Of a stretch of 64,000 bases of DNA, positions 18,013 to 26,799 are shown one piece after another. Below the pieces are notes generated by a model. That model was not told where the DNA came from. It ran no database searches and saw nothing but the letters and a program-made list of their open reading frames with translations. The first letter of the stretch is position 1; each line of letters begins with the position of its first letter. The stretch is taken from assembly GCF_935825525.1 (NCBI RefSeq), contig NZ_CAKXZT010000035.1:62001-126000 (forward strand), given 5' to 3'. The translations under genes and the position numbers were made by a program. This DNA comes from Mesorhizobium escarrei. Lineage in GTDB: Bacteria > Pseudomonadota > Alphaproteobacteria > Rhizobiales > Rhizobiaceae.

Positions 18013-18258
18013 TGTTCCTGTTTGCGCACTCGCTACCTACCCCAATTACCAGCACCGTCTGTGGGCATGGTCAATATTTGTTAATAGAATCAATTGGTTA
18101 TGAGTGGAATGAGCCTGCCGCATAATGATCCCGCTCCATACCCGTCGGGTATTCTGGATCACGTTGTGTCACGCTCGATCGAAATTCGCTGTGAAATGAG
18201 GGACCTGAGAATCTCTTTCACGCCCACCCAGCTGAGGGCCGCGCCCGCCGAGAGATGC

Positions 18259-18381
18259 GCGACCCTCCTCGCGCGCGTCCCGCATACGGCGACCCGGCGC
18301 CGTGATGGCGCATTGGAAGAGGTTTCACTCGATGAAATCGTACCCTGCGATCTTGTCCTGATCCGGCAGGGAGACGTCTGG
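18259..18381 (+). pseudogene. Fragment of a P-type ATPase actuator domain
   Basis: About 41 codons reading ARVPHTATRRRDGALEEVSL and then DEIVPCDLVLIRQGDV, which match the start of the actuator domain of heavy-metal/cation P-type ATPases (…DLVLIRPGD…). No membrane helices, TGES motif or DKTGT motif occur nearby, so this is a remnant. The surrounding frame (18094-18633) is otherwise meaningless, and 18382-18734 shows no recognisable gene. Confidence 0.5.
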
Positions 18382-18734
18382 GGGCGTCGGCAGGCGCGGC
18401 GGGCATACTCAAGGGCACACTCCGCCTACGCGAAGAATCTGGTGCCATGGTCGGTGGTCAGCCGTCCGCTGGAGCGGCGAAGCACCAACCGTTGCCCGCG
18501 CAAAAGTGCATTTGTGAATGGGGATGTGCCGCGACCCAAGAGCCACCTTCTCGGCAGTCCGCTGGGAAAGGCCGGCACTTGGCCTCGGGTCTGTTTCAGG
18601 GCCTGCTTACGGAGAGTCGCCGACCGTGCCTGAGAACAACACCGAACCGCGCTCCTCTTGGCGACACCGCGCACGACTAGAGCACGACTTACCTAGCTGT
18701 AGCATAAAAACGCACGACAGATTATAGCTTGGCC

Positions 18735-19313
18735 TCACGAATGCGCCTTCTTGCGAAACCGCGCCTTCTTGGCTTGGTCGCCGCATGTTGTCATTGAACA
18801 CCAACGGCGAAGTCCAGGTCGCGACTCGTCGACGAAAAGTCCTTGGCATTTTGGATTGGCACAAATTCTGATGCGGTCGCGAAAGCTCCCGGAGAACAGA
18901 TCGACGGCATCGCGCGCGACGCGCGACAAGGCCGCCTCGACGCCGCCTGCGACCCATCGCACAGAAGCCGCGTCTTCCGACAACTGAGGTATAACCTCGA
19001 CCGACGCTGCAACATTGACTTGAGCGATGTCAGACAGATCGGGAGATCGCCTCGTGGCAATAGACTCACCAATTCGCTGCAGCGATTCCCTCAGGGAGAT
19101 TGCTTTGGCAAGCTTCTGCTCATCCACCGCCGGAGCCCTGTCAAGCAATCCGCTTTCCACGCACCATCTCCCCAGATCCTCCGGAGACCGCATGCGCTCA
19201 AAGGGTTGCGTAGACCCCCTGTCACCGAGCGTTGCCGGAAGGGTGAAACAGAGGCGGGTGTCGCGAAAACGAAAGTCTTCCTTGCTACGATGTGTGACGT
19301 CATTTTCCATCAT
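18735..19313 (-). CDS. CGNR zinc-finger (ABATE domain) putative transcription regulator
   Basis: 192 residues. The N-terminal region (FRFRDTRLCFTLPATLGDRG) is the ABATE-type domain and the C-terminus is the CGNR zinc finger: CANPKCQGLFVDESRPGLRR, then WCSMTTCGDQAKKARFR, with four cysteines. CGNR proteins are thought to be transcription regulators but few have known targets. It is divergent from the ABM monooxygenase gene, and two copies of a 19-bp palindrome lie between them, one touching its own ATG, so autoregulation is likely. Three more copies occur elsewhere in the catabolic cluster, making this the best candidate regulator of the cluster. Confidence 0.8.
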   Translation of the reverse strand: MMENDVTHRSKEDFRFRDTRLCFTLPATLGDRGSTQPFERMRSPEDLGRWCVESGLLDRAPAVDEQKLAKAISLRESLQRIGESIATRRSPDLSDIAQVNVAASVEVIPQLSEDAASVRWVAGGVEAALSRVARDAVDLFSGSFRDRIRICANPKCQGLFVDESRPGLRRWCSMTTCGDQAKKARFRKKAHS

Positions 19314-19314
19314 A

Positions 19315-19333
19315 GCACCAGTTTAAGTGGTGT
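19315..19333. promoter_or_regulatory. Palindromic operator copy 1
   Basis: GCACC-AGTTTAAGT-GGTGT: inverted arms with a 9-base AT-rich spacer. It abuts the CGNR gene start codon. Confidence 0.65.
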
Positions 19334-19359
19334 TCGTTGATTTGCCAAGAGAGAATCAC

Positions 19360-19388
19360 TTGCGCACCGGTTAAAGCGGTGCTATCGA
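19360..19388 (+). promoter_or_regulatory. Putative promoter of the ABM monooxygenase gene
   Basis: TTGCGC (19360-19365) and TATCGA (19383-19388) are spaced by exactly 17 bases, and operator copy 2 fills that spacer. A protein bound there would block RNA polymerase. Confidence 0.45.
19364..19382. promoter_or_regulatory. Palindromic operator copy 2
   Basis: GCACC-GGTTAAAGC-GGTGC, perfect arms. It lies 49 bases upstream of the ABM ATG at 19431. Confidence 0.7.
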
Positions 19389-19430
19389 CGGGTTCAAGGA
19401 CGGATAATCCTTCAATGATGCGAGGTGACG

Positions 19431-19772
19431 ATGTGTGAGTTCGTGGTGGTGGTTTCTAACCACGTGAAACCGGGGCATGAGGCAGAATATGTCGAACTCG
19501 TCACGCCCGTTCTCGACGCCATGCGCCATGAGAAAACCTTCATCAACACAGTCCTCAATCGAGATCCTGAGGATCCCACCCGTTTCATGCTTTATGAAAC
19601 CTGGGCCGACAAGGCGGACTTCCTGGAAGTGCAGATGACCAGGGAGTACCGAAAAACCTATGAAGCGCGCCTACCCGAAATCCTGAGGGCGCCAAGAGTG
19701 ATGCAGTATTGGGAACCGATAAGGGAAGACTTCGCTTTCTTCGCGCCGCGCGGTGACGCCCCGAATGGCTGA
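19431..19772 (+). CDS. Antibiotic-biosynthesis-monooxygenase (ABM) family protein
   Basis: Small 113-residue dimeric alpha/beta-barrel-type protein: MCEFVVVVSNHVKPGHEAEY, then FINTVLNRDPEDPTRFMLYE and TWADKADFLEVQMTREYRK. This is the ABM/YgiN quinol or aromatic monooxygenase-like family, which often acts in ring oxidation or quinone chemistry. The ATG at 19431 has GAGGT four bases upstream and is preferred over a GTG at 19425. It belongs to the catabolic cluster by its operator and divergent regulator. The substrate is unknown. Confidence 0.8.
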   Translation: MCEFVVVVSNHVKPGHEAEYVELVTPVLDAMRHEKTFINTVLNRDPEDPTRFMLYETWADKADFLEVQMTREYRKTYEARLPEILRAPRVMQYWEPIREDFAFFAPRGDAPNG

Positions 19773-19817
19773 CTTCCAGACTTCATCGGTGGATTTCTCC
19801 CCCTACCGCTGACGCCT

Positions 19818-19846
19818 GCCCGGTAACCTGGTTACCGGGCTTTTTT
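19818..19846. terminator. Rho-independent terminator
   Basis: GCCCGGTAAC pairs with GTTACCGGGC and is followed by TTTTTT. It ends the ABM gene on the + strand and lies between two convergent genes. Confidence 0.85.
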
Positions 19847-19877
19847 CTTGGTTGATGATGCTGGTTGGGCGACCGCG

Positions 19878-20594
19878 CTACTGTGCCGTGTAACCGCCGT
19901 CGACGATCAACGATGTGCCGGTGACAAAACTCGCCTCGTCGCTGGCGAGGAACAACGCCCCGTTGGCGACTTCTCGCGGCTCGCAGCCACGGCCAAGCGG
20001 CGTCATGGCAACAACGCGGCCCGTGATCTCTTCAGACTGTGCTCGTACCATCTCCGTGAGTGTCAGGCCTGGGTGAAGCGCATTGACCCTTATCCGGTCT
20101 TTGGCGAAGCTCACCGCGCCACAACGCGACATATTCACAACCGCAGCCTTCGACGCATGGTAGGCAATTGCGCTCGGTACCGCGACCAGGCCCCAAGTGG
20201 ACGATACGTTGACAATAGAGCCGCTTCCGCCGCGTCGCATCGCCGGCACCACCGCGCGCATCCCGATCCAGACAGCGGTCTGGTTGACGTCGATTTCCCG
20301 TTGCCACGATTCCATCGTCTCGGCCTCGATGGTATTGTGGCTAATGATACCGGCATTGTTGACAAGAATGTCTAGCCTGCCAAACAGCGTCGTCGTCTCG
20401 TCGACCAAGGTCGCCCAGGATTTCTCATCGGTGACGTCATGCAGGAATGGCGTAAGCTGCCCGGCAGGCCAATCCTCGACATGGAGGTCTGCCGCGACCA
20501 CGCAGGCACCCTCTTCGGCAAACCGGCGCGCGATGGCGAGCCCAATGCCGCGCGCAGCACCCGTAACGATGGCGACCTTGCGCGCCAGCCTCAT
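19878..20594 (-). CDS. Short-chain dehydrogenase/reductase (SDR) A
   Basis: 238 residues with the classical SDR motifs: TGAARGIGLA cofactor loop, NNAG, catalytic serine in NVSST and YHASK. It is the last gene of the leftward catabolic operon; its ATG overlaps the YciI gene stop by four bases. It closely resembles SDR B (21017-21727), with the same VSSTxGxVAVxxAIAYHA pattern, so the two probably arose by duplication and act on related intermediates. Confidence 0.88.
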   Translation of the reverse strand: MRLARKVAIVTGAARGIGLAIARRFAEEGACVVAADLHVEDWPAGQLTPFLHDVTDEKSWATLVDETTTLFGRLDILVNNAGIISHNTIEAETMESWQREIDVNQTAVWIGMRAVVPAMRRGGSGSIVNVSSTWGLVAVPSAIAYHASKAAVVNMSRCGAVSFAKDRIRVNALHPGLTLTEMVRAQSEEITGRVVAMTPLGRGCEPREVANGALFLASDEASFVTGTSLIVDGGYTAQ

Positions 20595-20962
20595 TTCGAG
20601 CGCGCGCCCGATTTCTGAACGGCGTTTGCGGAAATGGAAAAGTCCTCTCTGAAGAAATGATCCATCAGGCGTCCCTTGTGCGGGTCGGGATTGAGCTCGA
20701 ACTCGAATATCCAATAGGAGGAACAGCCATGAGCCGTGAAGGGATCGGTGGCCAGAATGTCCAGCATTGCCTGTCGATCCTGCGCCGCCATGATGTTGAC
20801 GCCGCCGGTACCAGGAACTTGCCGGCCTGTGGCGATCGTGCGCCCGTTTCTGTCCTGTTCTTTCAGCCACTCGATATGGGCGGGAAGGTGGATATCAACC
20901 TCTGCAATCGGCTTTCGATACTGACTGATGCAGACAAAGATATTGTCGCCTTTGCTGGGCAT
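20591..20962 (-). CDS. YciI-like protein
   Basis: 123 residues with the ferredoxin-like YciI/DGPF pattern: a HLPAHIEWLKEQDRNGRTIA segment with the conserved histidine, then GGVNIMAAQDRQAMLDILAT and DPFTAHGCSSYWIFEFE. YciI-like proteins are found as dehydrochlorinases or isomerases in aromatic pathways. Operator copy 3 lies 27-45 bases upstream, so an internal promoter may serve YciI and SDR A. Confidence 0.75.
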   Translation of the reverse strand: MPSKGDNIFVCISQYRKPIAEVDIHLPAHIEWLKEQDRNGRTIATGRQVPGTGGVNIMAAQDRQAMLDILATDPFTAHGCSSYWIFEFELNPDPHKGRLMDHFFREDFSISANAVQKSGARSK

Positions 20963-20988
20963 GAAGCGTCCTCCGCTAAATTGCTGCT

Positions 20989-21007
20989 AAACCGGTATAA
21001 ATGGGGC
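20989..21007. promoter_or_regulatory. Palindromic operator copy 3 (degenerate)
   Basis: On the minus strand GCCCC-ATTTATACC-GGTTT, same 9-base spacer, weaker right arm. It lies directly upstream of the YciI gene. Confidence 0.4.
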
Positions 21008-21016
21008 AGTTAGGGT

Positions 21017-21727
21017 CTACTGAGCGAGATAGCCGCCATCGACCGCAAGACTTGCACCGGTAATGAAGCTTGCATCATCGGACGCAAGGAAGGCTACCGC
21101 GGCAGCAATTTCGGTAGCGCGGCCTAGCCTTCCCATCGGCGTTCGCGTCAGGCTGGCTTGGGTAAATTCATCCGCCTGTGAGCGCACGAGATCGGTGTCC
21201 GAAATTCCGGGAAGCACCTCATTCACGCGGATGCCGTGGGCCGCATACGTGATGGCGGCGTTTCGGGTCATTTGGGACACTGCTCCCTTGGTGGCATGAT
21301 AGGCGATCGCCCCAGCAACCGCTACCACGCCTAGCGTGGATGAGACGTTGACAACCACCCCATTGCCTCGGAGCAGCATCAGCGGCAGAACATGACGCAG
21401 CCCCAGCATCACACCCGTCTGGTTGACGGCGATCGCCCGGTTCCAATCAGCGAGCTCGATTTCGTGTGCCGCCGGATAGATGTTGATGCCGGCATTGTTG
21501 ACAAGGATGTCGACCTGGCCGGCTTCGGAGGAAACGGTAGCAACCGCGGCAACCCATGCTTTCTCGTCGGAGACGTCTAGCCGCAGCGCCCTCAGACCTG
21601 TCTGCTGAGGCGCATTCAGGTCCGCCGCATAGACTTGCGCGCCTTCCGAGGACAACAAGTGAGCGATTGCCGCGCCAAACCCCCGTGCGCCTCCGGTAAC
21701 AATGGCGACGCGACCCTTGAACCGCAT
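21017..21727 (-). CDS. Short-chain dehydrogenase/reductase (SDR) B
   Basis: 236 residues: TGGARGFGAA, NNAG, VSSTLG and YHATK motifs of a classical NAD(P)-dependent SDR. The start at MRFKGRVAIVTGG is the natural N-terminus for the family; the frame is open 14 codons upstream. It follows the substrate-binding protein gene in the operon. Confidence 0.88.
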   Translation of the reverse strand: MRFKGRVAIVTGGARGFGAAIAHLLSSEGAQVYAADLNAPQQTGLRALRLDVSDEKAWVAAVATVSSEAGQVDILVNNAGINIYPAAHEIELADWNRAIAVNQTGVMLGLRHVLPLMLLRGNGVVVNVSSTLGVVAVAGAIAYHATKGAVSQMTRNAAITYAAHGIRVNEVLPGISDTDLVRSQADEFTQASLTRTPMGRLGRATEIAAAVAFLASDDASFITGASLAVDGGYLAQ

Positions 21728-21798
21728 AGAATCACTCCATCTCTTGTCGAGACTCGCCCGGGGCGACAACGCCCCCGGGCGAGCCGGTTTGCCTCACG

Positions 21799-22758
21799 TC
21801 AGGATGCAAGCCCGAGATCCTTGAGCGACTTGCAGGTCCGCCTTTCGAGTGGTTGACCGAATTTGTCGGCGGTCTCCCTGGTGATCATCTCAGCCTTCAG
21901 CTCCAGCCGTTCCGGAACCGCCTCGCCCTTGGTCAGCCGGTCGATGATTTCAACAGCGGTGCAGCCCATCTGAAAGCCGGAGAATTCCGCCGAAGCCAGC
22001 AACCGACCGGCCGATACGGCTTGCACGCCGTCGATCGTTCCGTCCATGCTGACGACTTGGGTGCCGCTGTGTCCGGCCGATTCCATCGCTTCGATCGCGC
22101 CCAAAGCCATGTTGTCGGATGCCGCGATGACACCGTCTATTTCTGGAAATTGCTGCATCAGATTCTCCATCACCTGGAGAGCCTGGAGCCGTTGATAGTT
22201 TGCGGCCTGAACGGCCACCACCTGGATCTGTGGATAGGATTTCAAGGTTTCCTGCGCGCCAGCGGTGCGATTGTCGCTGGTTGCTGATCCCTTGATGCCC
22301 TCAATGATGACAATCTTGCCCTTGCCGCCAAGTTTCTCGGCAAGGATGCGGGTGACATCGGCGCCCATCTTGTGGTCGTCATAAATCACGTAGGAATTGA
22401 AGTTGCCGTCACCCATATCGATGAAGTTGACGATCGGAATGCCGGCCTCCCGAACCTTGTCGACCGATGGCTTGAGGCCCTTCGTATCAACCGGAACAAA
22501 CACCATGCCCTTGGGTTTGCGCGTGATGGCGTCCTCGACCTGAGCGATCTGCTCCTGAAAATTGTTCGGTCGTGTTGGGGCGTATTGAACGGTCGAGTAG
22601 CCTAGACCCTTGGCGGCGACATCGGCGCCGACGCGGGCTTCCTCGAAAAACGGATCGACCTTGTTCTTGGTGAAGACGGCGATCTCACCCTTGTCCTGGG
22701 CCATGGCGCAGGAGGCTGAGATGGCTAGAAGAATTACCGAGGCTAATGCAGTTTTCAT
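21799..22758 (-). CDS. Sugar-type ABC transporter substrate-binding protein (RbsB-like)
   Basis: 319 residues. It has an N-terminal Sec signal peptide (MKTALASVILLAISASCAMA) and a periplasmic-binding-protein type 1 fold (KVDPFFEEARVGADVAAKGL; DGVIAASDNMALGAIEAME; VSMDGTIDGVQAV). It delivers the ligand to the two permeases encoded just before it. RbsB-like proteins bind sugars most often, but the neighbouring ring-cleavage genes suggest the ligand could be a polyol, cyclitol or a sugar-linked aromatic. Confidence 0.88.
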   Translation of the reverse strand: MKTALASVILLAISASCAMAQDKGEIAVFTKNKVDPFFEEARVGADVAAKGLGYSTVQYAPTRPNNFQEQIAQVEDAITRKPKGMVFVPVDTKGLKPSVDKVREAGIPIVNFIDMGDGNFNSYVIYDDHKMGADVTRILAEKLGGKGKIVIIEGIKGSATSDNRTAGAQETLKSYPQIQVVAVQAANYQRLQALQVMENLMQQFPEIDGVIAASDNMALGAIEAMESAGHSGTQVVSMDGTIDGVQAVSAGRLLASAEFSGFQMGCTAVEIIDRLTKGEAVPERLELKAEMITRETADKFGQPLERRTCKSLKDLGLAS

Positions 22759-22812
22759 TTTCTCTCTCCGTCTCCCACTCTGGATATTTTTTATGGTTAT
22801 TGACCAACGCCG

Positions 22813-23811
22813 CTAGCTGCGACGTCGATTGAGAAAGGCGTCGGCAAGCATGGCTCCAACAAGGACGATACCTGTTGCGAAAGGCTGCCAAGCGGAGCCG
22901 ATCGTCAGCAGGTTCATCGCATTGAGGACGATCGTAAGCAGAAGCGCGCCAAGCGCCGTGCCCAATAGCGTTCCAGTGCCGCCGAACAGCGACGTGCCGC
23001 CCACCAGGATTGCCGCGATCGATGGCAGCAACAGCGGGTCGCCCATGCCTGGGTCTGCCGAGTTCACACGGCCAAGGGCGACTACGGCTGCCAGTCCAGC
23101 GCATGCTCCGCTGGCCACGTAGACGCAGATCAGGTTGCGCCGCACAGGTATGCCGGCAAGTGTAGCCGCTGCGCGGTTGGCTCCCATCATGACCATTTGC
23201 TGACCAACCGTTGTCATATGCAGCACGACACTGCCGGCGAGCGCGATGGCGATCATAATCAGGATCGGCACGGGAATGCCGAGCAGAAATCCGCTACCCA
23301 GGAAGCGGAACTCGCGGGGAAAGCCGGTGATGGGAATGCCGCCCATGTAATAGAGCGCCCCACCAGACAGAATCCACAGCATGCCGTAGGTGACGAGGAA
23401 TGGGGGCAATCTCAGCCCCGCCACCAGAATGCCATTTGCCAAGCCTGCCGAGATGCCTATGGCAAGTGCTGTTGCTATGCCAAGACCAGAGGATCCAGTT
23501 GCGTGCATGACCCCGGCCGCAACGCACGCCGACAACGTCAGGATGGCACCAACGGAAAGGTCGATGGCACCGGCGATAATGACGAGTGTCGCGCCGGCCG
23601 CGATCAGGAACAGCAGGCTTGCCTGCCGAAGAACGTTGGTGAAATTGGCGACGGACAGGAAGTTTTCGTTCAACAGCGCTACGCCCGCACACAGCACCGC
23701 CAAAACAACAAAACGGGCAATGATGGAGCGCAGCTCCGGATCGAGCGGTGCGCCGGCGTCACTGCGGAAAGTGCGAATGGCCGACATCTCTGTGGTCTCC
23801 GTCATGCTCAA
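22813..23811 (-). CDS. ABC transporter permease (RbsC-like) 2
   Basis: 332 residues, about eight to ten hydrophobic helices, with the GAIDLSVGAI motif and the GGTSLFGGTGTLLGTALGAL loop of the RbsC/AraH family. Its start overlaps the stop of permease 1 by four bases, so both are translated together and probably form a heterodimer. Confidence 0.9.
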   Translation of the reverse strand: MSMTETTEMSAIRTFRSDAGAPLDPELRSIIARFVVLAVLCAGVALLNENFLSVANFTNVLRQASLLFLIAAGATLVIIAGAIDLSVGAILTLSACVAAGVMHATGSSGLGIATALAIGISAGLANGILVAGLRLPPFLVTYGMLWILSGGALYYMGGIPITGFPREFRFLGSGFLLGIPVPILIMIAIALAGSVVLHMTTVGQQMVMMGANRAAATLAGIPVRRNLICVYVASGACAGLAAVVALGRVNSADPGMGDPLLLPSIAAILVGGTSLFGGTGTLLGTALGALLLTIVLNAMNLLTIGSAWQPFATGIVLVGAMLADAFLNRRRS

Positions 23812-24788
23812 ACACTCCTCTCGCTGGCCAGTCTCTCAACCAGCAGGACGGCAATCACCAAGGCGCCGATTGCGACCAGTTGCAGAGACGTGTCGACACC
23901 GATCAGGTTGAGACCATTGCGCAAGACGCCGATGGCCAGCACACCAAGGACAGTGCCAAACAACCAACCATTGCCGCGTTCGAATGATGTACCTCCGAGC
24001 ACGACTGCGGCGATCGCATCGAACTCCATGCCCAGCGCAATCGTGGGATGACCTGCGTTCGTGCGCGCGATCATGCACAGAGCCGCGAAACCGGCTGTTG
24101 CTCCGGAAATCGCAAAGACGGCGCCGTGAACAAGCCGCACGCTGACACCTGAAAGACGCAGGGCCTCGGCATTGCCCCCGACCGCAATCACATAGCGCCC
24201 AAAGGTGGTGCGGTAGAGCACCAAGTGGAAGATGCCGTACGCAGCGATGGCTATCAGGACCAACACCGGCAGACCGAAAAAGCGGAACGCGGAAAATGCC
24301 TCGATCTCGGGTCCAAGTCCCGACACGGCGTTGCCGTCGGCAAGAGCCAGCGCCAGACCTTGTGCCATGCCCAACGTACCCAGTGTCACGACAAAAGGCG
24401 GCATACCGAGGTTTGCAACGCAAAAGCCGTTAAGAATGCCGAAGAGCAATCCCACTGCCATCGCCGCCAAGGTAGCGACGGGAATCGAATAGCCGGCCAC
24501 CAGCAACAGCGCCAGGACAACGCCGCATAGGCTAAGCAACGCACCGGATGAAAGGTCCAGGCCCTCGGTCAGGATAACCAACGTCATGGGTAACGCGATC
24601 AGGAGCAGTATTGAGCTCTGCAGGGCGATATTGACGAGGTTGTGTGGCGACAAGAACCCACCCGCAAACACGCCGAAAAGCGGGACCAGGATAATTAGAA
24701 CCACGCTCGCGCCCAGCGCCTTGGACGACAAAAAGTTGAGGGAGCGACTGCCCCGCAGCCTCGATATGCGCGCAATGTCAGCTATCAT
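23808..24788 (-). CDS. ABC transporter permease (RbsC-like) 1
   Basis: 326 residues with the TEGLDLSSGALL motif and VVLGGTSFERGNGWLFGTVL loop of the RbsC family and multiple membrane helices. It overlaps the ATPase gene by 11 bases on one side and permease 2 by four on the other. Confidence 0.9.
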   Translation of the reverse strand: MIADIARISRLRGSRSLNFLSSKALGASVVLIILVPLFGVFAGGFLSPHNLVNIALQSSILLLIALPMTLVILTEGLDLSSGALLSLCGVVLALLLVAGYSIPVATLAAMAVGLLFGILNGFCVANLGMPPFVVTLGTLGMAQGLALALADGNAVSGLGPEIEAFSAFRFFGLPVLVLIAIAAYGIFHLVLYRTTFGRYVIAVGGNAEALRLSGVSVRLVHGAVFAISGATAGFAALCMIARTNAGHPTIALGMEFDAIAAVVLGGTSFERGNGWLFGTVLGVLAIGVLRNGLNLIGVDTSLQLVAIGALVIAVLLVERLASERSV

Positions 24789-26373
24789 GATGCACCGCCA
24801 GCTTCATGATGGCTTCCTCGGTCAAATGAGCACCGGACAGCTCGCCTCGCACCGTGCCGCTTTGCAGCACATAGACGCGATCGCAAAAGCCGACGACTTC
24901 TGGCAGTTCGGAACTGATCATCAGAATCCCGCACCCTTCAGCGGCAAGACCTTCGACGAGCTTCAAAATCTCAGCCTTGGCGCCGACATCGATGCCGCGC
25001 GTCGGTTCGTCAATAATGATGAGCCGGCGGTTTCCCTCGATCGGCAGCCACTTGCCGATAACCACTTTCTGCTGGTTCCCGCCGCTGAGAGTCCGCACCG
25101 GCTGACGGGTCGAACGTGTCGCTATGCGCAGGCGCTCGATGAGACCACGTGCTACCCCGGCAGCCCTGCGGCGCGAGCGGAAGCCGTGCGGAAAGATCTT
25201 CCAAAGGGCGGGAAGCGTGAGATTGTCACAGACTGATTTGGTCAGCGCCAGTCCATGCTCCTTCCGGCTTTCCGGCACAAAGGCTATTCCGGACCGCACA
25301 GCACGAACCGGGTCAGCAGGGAGCGGTAGCTGGTGGAGAAGCACTTCACCGCCGGTGCGTCTGTCCAGTCCGAAAACCGCCCGTGCGAACTCGGTTCGCC
25401 CCGATCCAACAAGACCGGCAAGACCGACAACCTCGCCGCTGCGCACGACAATATTCATGTCGACCAGTCCGGCCGCGGAACAAAGTGCCCGCGTTTCAAG
25501 AATGACTTCGCCAGCCACGAACCGCTCCAGCCGCTGATAGAAGGATCCTACAGTCCGTCCGACCATCGCCTTGATCAGCAGTTCGGGAGTCGTTGCATCC
25601 GGAAGCGTGGTCAGGATTTTCCGACCGTCCCGCAGAATGGTCACCCGGTCTGCCAATTCGAAGACCTCGCGCATTCGATGCGAGATGAACACGATCGCCA
25701 CGCCGCGACGCTTCAGATCGCCGATGATCGCGTGGAGGTTCGTAGCGTCCCGCTCCGATATGGAGGCCGTCGGCTCATCCATAACCAATATGCGCGATCG
25801 ATGCGCGAGCGCCTTGGCGATTTCAACCAACTGCTGCCTGGCCGTGGTGAGGTTCGCGACTTTACCGCGTGGATCGCCGTCGAAGCCAACCAGTTCGAGG
25901 GCACGTCGCGCCGTTTCGCGCTGAACCCGACGGTCGATCGATCCGGGGATCAAAAACCTTGGCTCACGCCCCAAAACTATATTCTCTTCGACCGTAAGGT
26001 GGGGAACAAGTGCCAATTCCTGATGGATGACGCTGATGCCGGCGCGGCGGGCATCAGATGGTCCGCCAAGCGCCAATCGATTTCCATCGAGCAGAATTTC
26101 GCCTGCATCGGGCGCGTAGATTCCCGCGAGCGTCTTGATCAGCGTCGACTTGCCGGCGCCGTTCTCACCAAGCAGGACATGGACTTCGCCAGCATAAATC
26201 TCGAGATCCACCTGCGAGAGCGCCTGCATCTGGCCGAATGACTTGCTGACCCCGTTGAGCACCATCATCGGCCTGGGCGTATCGGCGCGCGCGGCCGACA
26301 AAACCCCGACGTCGGGGGCAGCGATGCCGCTGCCTATTCCGACAGGCCCTTCAGAGCCGGATTCTTCCAACAT
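24778..26373 (-). CDS. ABC transporter ATP-binding protein (RbsA-like, tandem NBD)
   Basis: 531 residues with two nucleotide-binding domains. The first has Walker A GENGAGKSTLIK and Walker B ILVMDEPTAS; the second has the degenerate A-loop GLVGSGRTEFARA typical of RbsA, signature LSGGNQQKVVIGKWL and Walker B LIIIDEPTRG. The start at 26373 is chosen because GGGAGGAG precedes it; the frame opens 30 codons earlier. First ABC gene of the importer, 105 bases downstream of the DoxX-like gene. Confidence 0.9.
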   Translation of the reverse strand: MLEESGSEGPVGIGSGIAAPDVGVLSAARADTPRPMMVLNGVSKSFGQMQALSQVDLEIYAGEVHVLLGENGAGKSTLIKTLAGIYAPDAGEILLDGNRLALGGPSDARRAGISVIHQELALVPHLTVEENIVLGREPRFLIPGSIDRRVQRETARRALELVGFDGDPRGKVANLTTARQQLVEIAKALAHRSRILVMDEPTASISERDATNLHAIIGDLKRRGVAIVFISHRMREVFELADRVTILRDGRKILTTLPDATTPELLIKAMVGRTVGSFYQRLERFVAGEVILETRALCSAAGLVDMNIVVRSGEVVGLAGLVGSGRTEFARAVFGLDRRTGGEVLLHQLPLPADPVRAVRSGIAFVPESRKEHGLALTKSVCDNLTLPALWKIFPHGFRSRRRAAGVARGLIERLRIATRSTRQPVRTLSGGNQQKVVIGKWLPIEGNRRLIIIDEPTRGIDVGAKAEILKLVEGLAAEGCGILMISSELPEVVGFCDRVYVLQSGTVRGELSGAHLTEEAIMKLAVHHDS

Positions 26374-26478
26374 GAGTGAACTCCTCCCTTGACGCGCAGC
26401 ACCGACTTGCACTGTTCTGCCAATCGGCCTCCCCTGGCCGGTCTGCCCGCTGTTATTTTTCAATCGGGCTCTTCGACA

Positions 26479-26799
26479 TTACAATGCGACAAGCAAAACG
26501 CACGCGACGAGCAAAACAGCCGGATACTCGAGCCTCAGCCACTCGCGCGTACGCAGCAGCGAAACGATGACACCGACCAAGACGACCCCTCCTATCGCCG
26601 CCCCAGATCGTTGGCCGTGCGGCCAAAACAACATCGCCGCCGCCGAGATTTCGATCAATCCGACCGCTATGCGCATGAAGGCCGGATAGCCCCACTTGTC
26701 GAATTCCGCGCGCACAAACGCAGGCCCGGTCAAATTGAGCGCGCCGGCCCACACGAAGACGACAGCCAGCAGCGCGGCAAGCCCCCCGACAACTGTCAT
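26479..26799 (-). CDS. DoxX-like membrane protein
   Basis: 106 residues with four hydrophobic segments (VVGGLAALLAVVFVWAGALN, IAVGLIEISAAAMLFW, AAIGGVVLVGVIVSLL, YPAVLLVACVLLVAL), the size and pattern of DoxX-family proteins. Its start overlaps the Rid gene stop by four bases. DoxX proteins are linked to redox or thiosulfate/quinone processes; the role here is unknown. Confidence 0.65.
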   Translation of the reverse strand: MTVVGGLAALLAVVFVWAGALNLTGPAFVRAEFDKWGYPAFMRIAVGLIEISAAAMLFWPHGQRSGAAIGGVVLVGVIVSLLRTREWLRLEYPAVLLVACVLLVAL

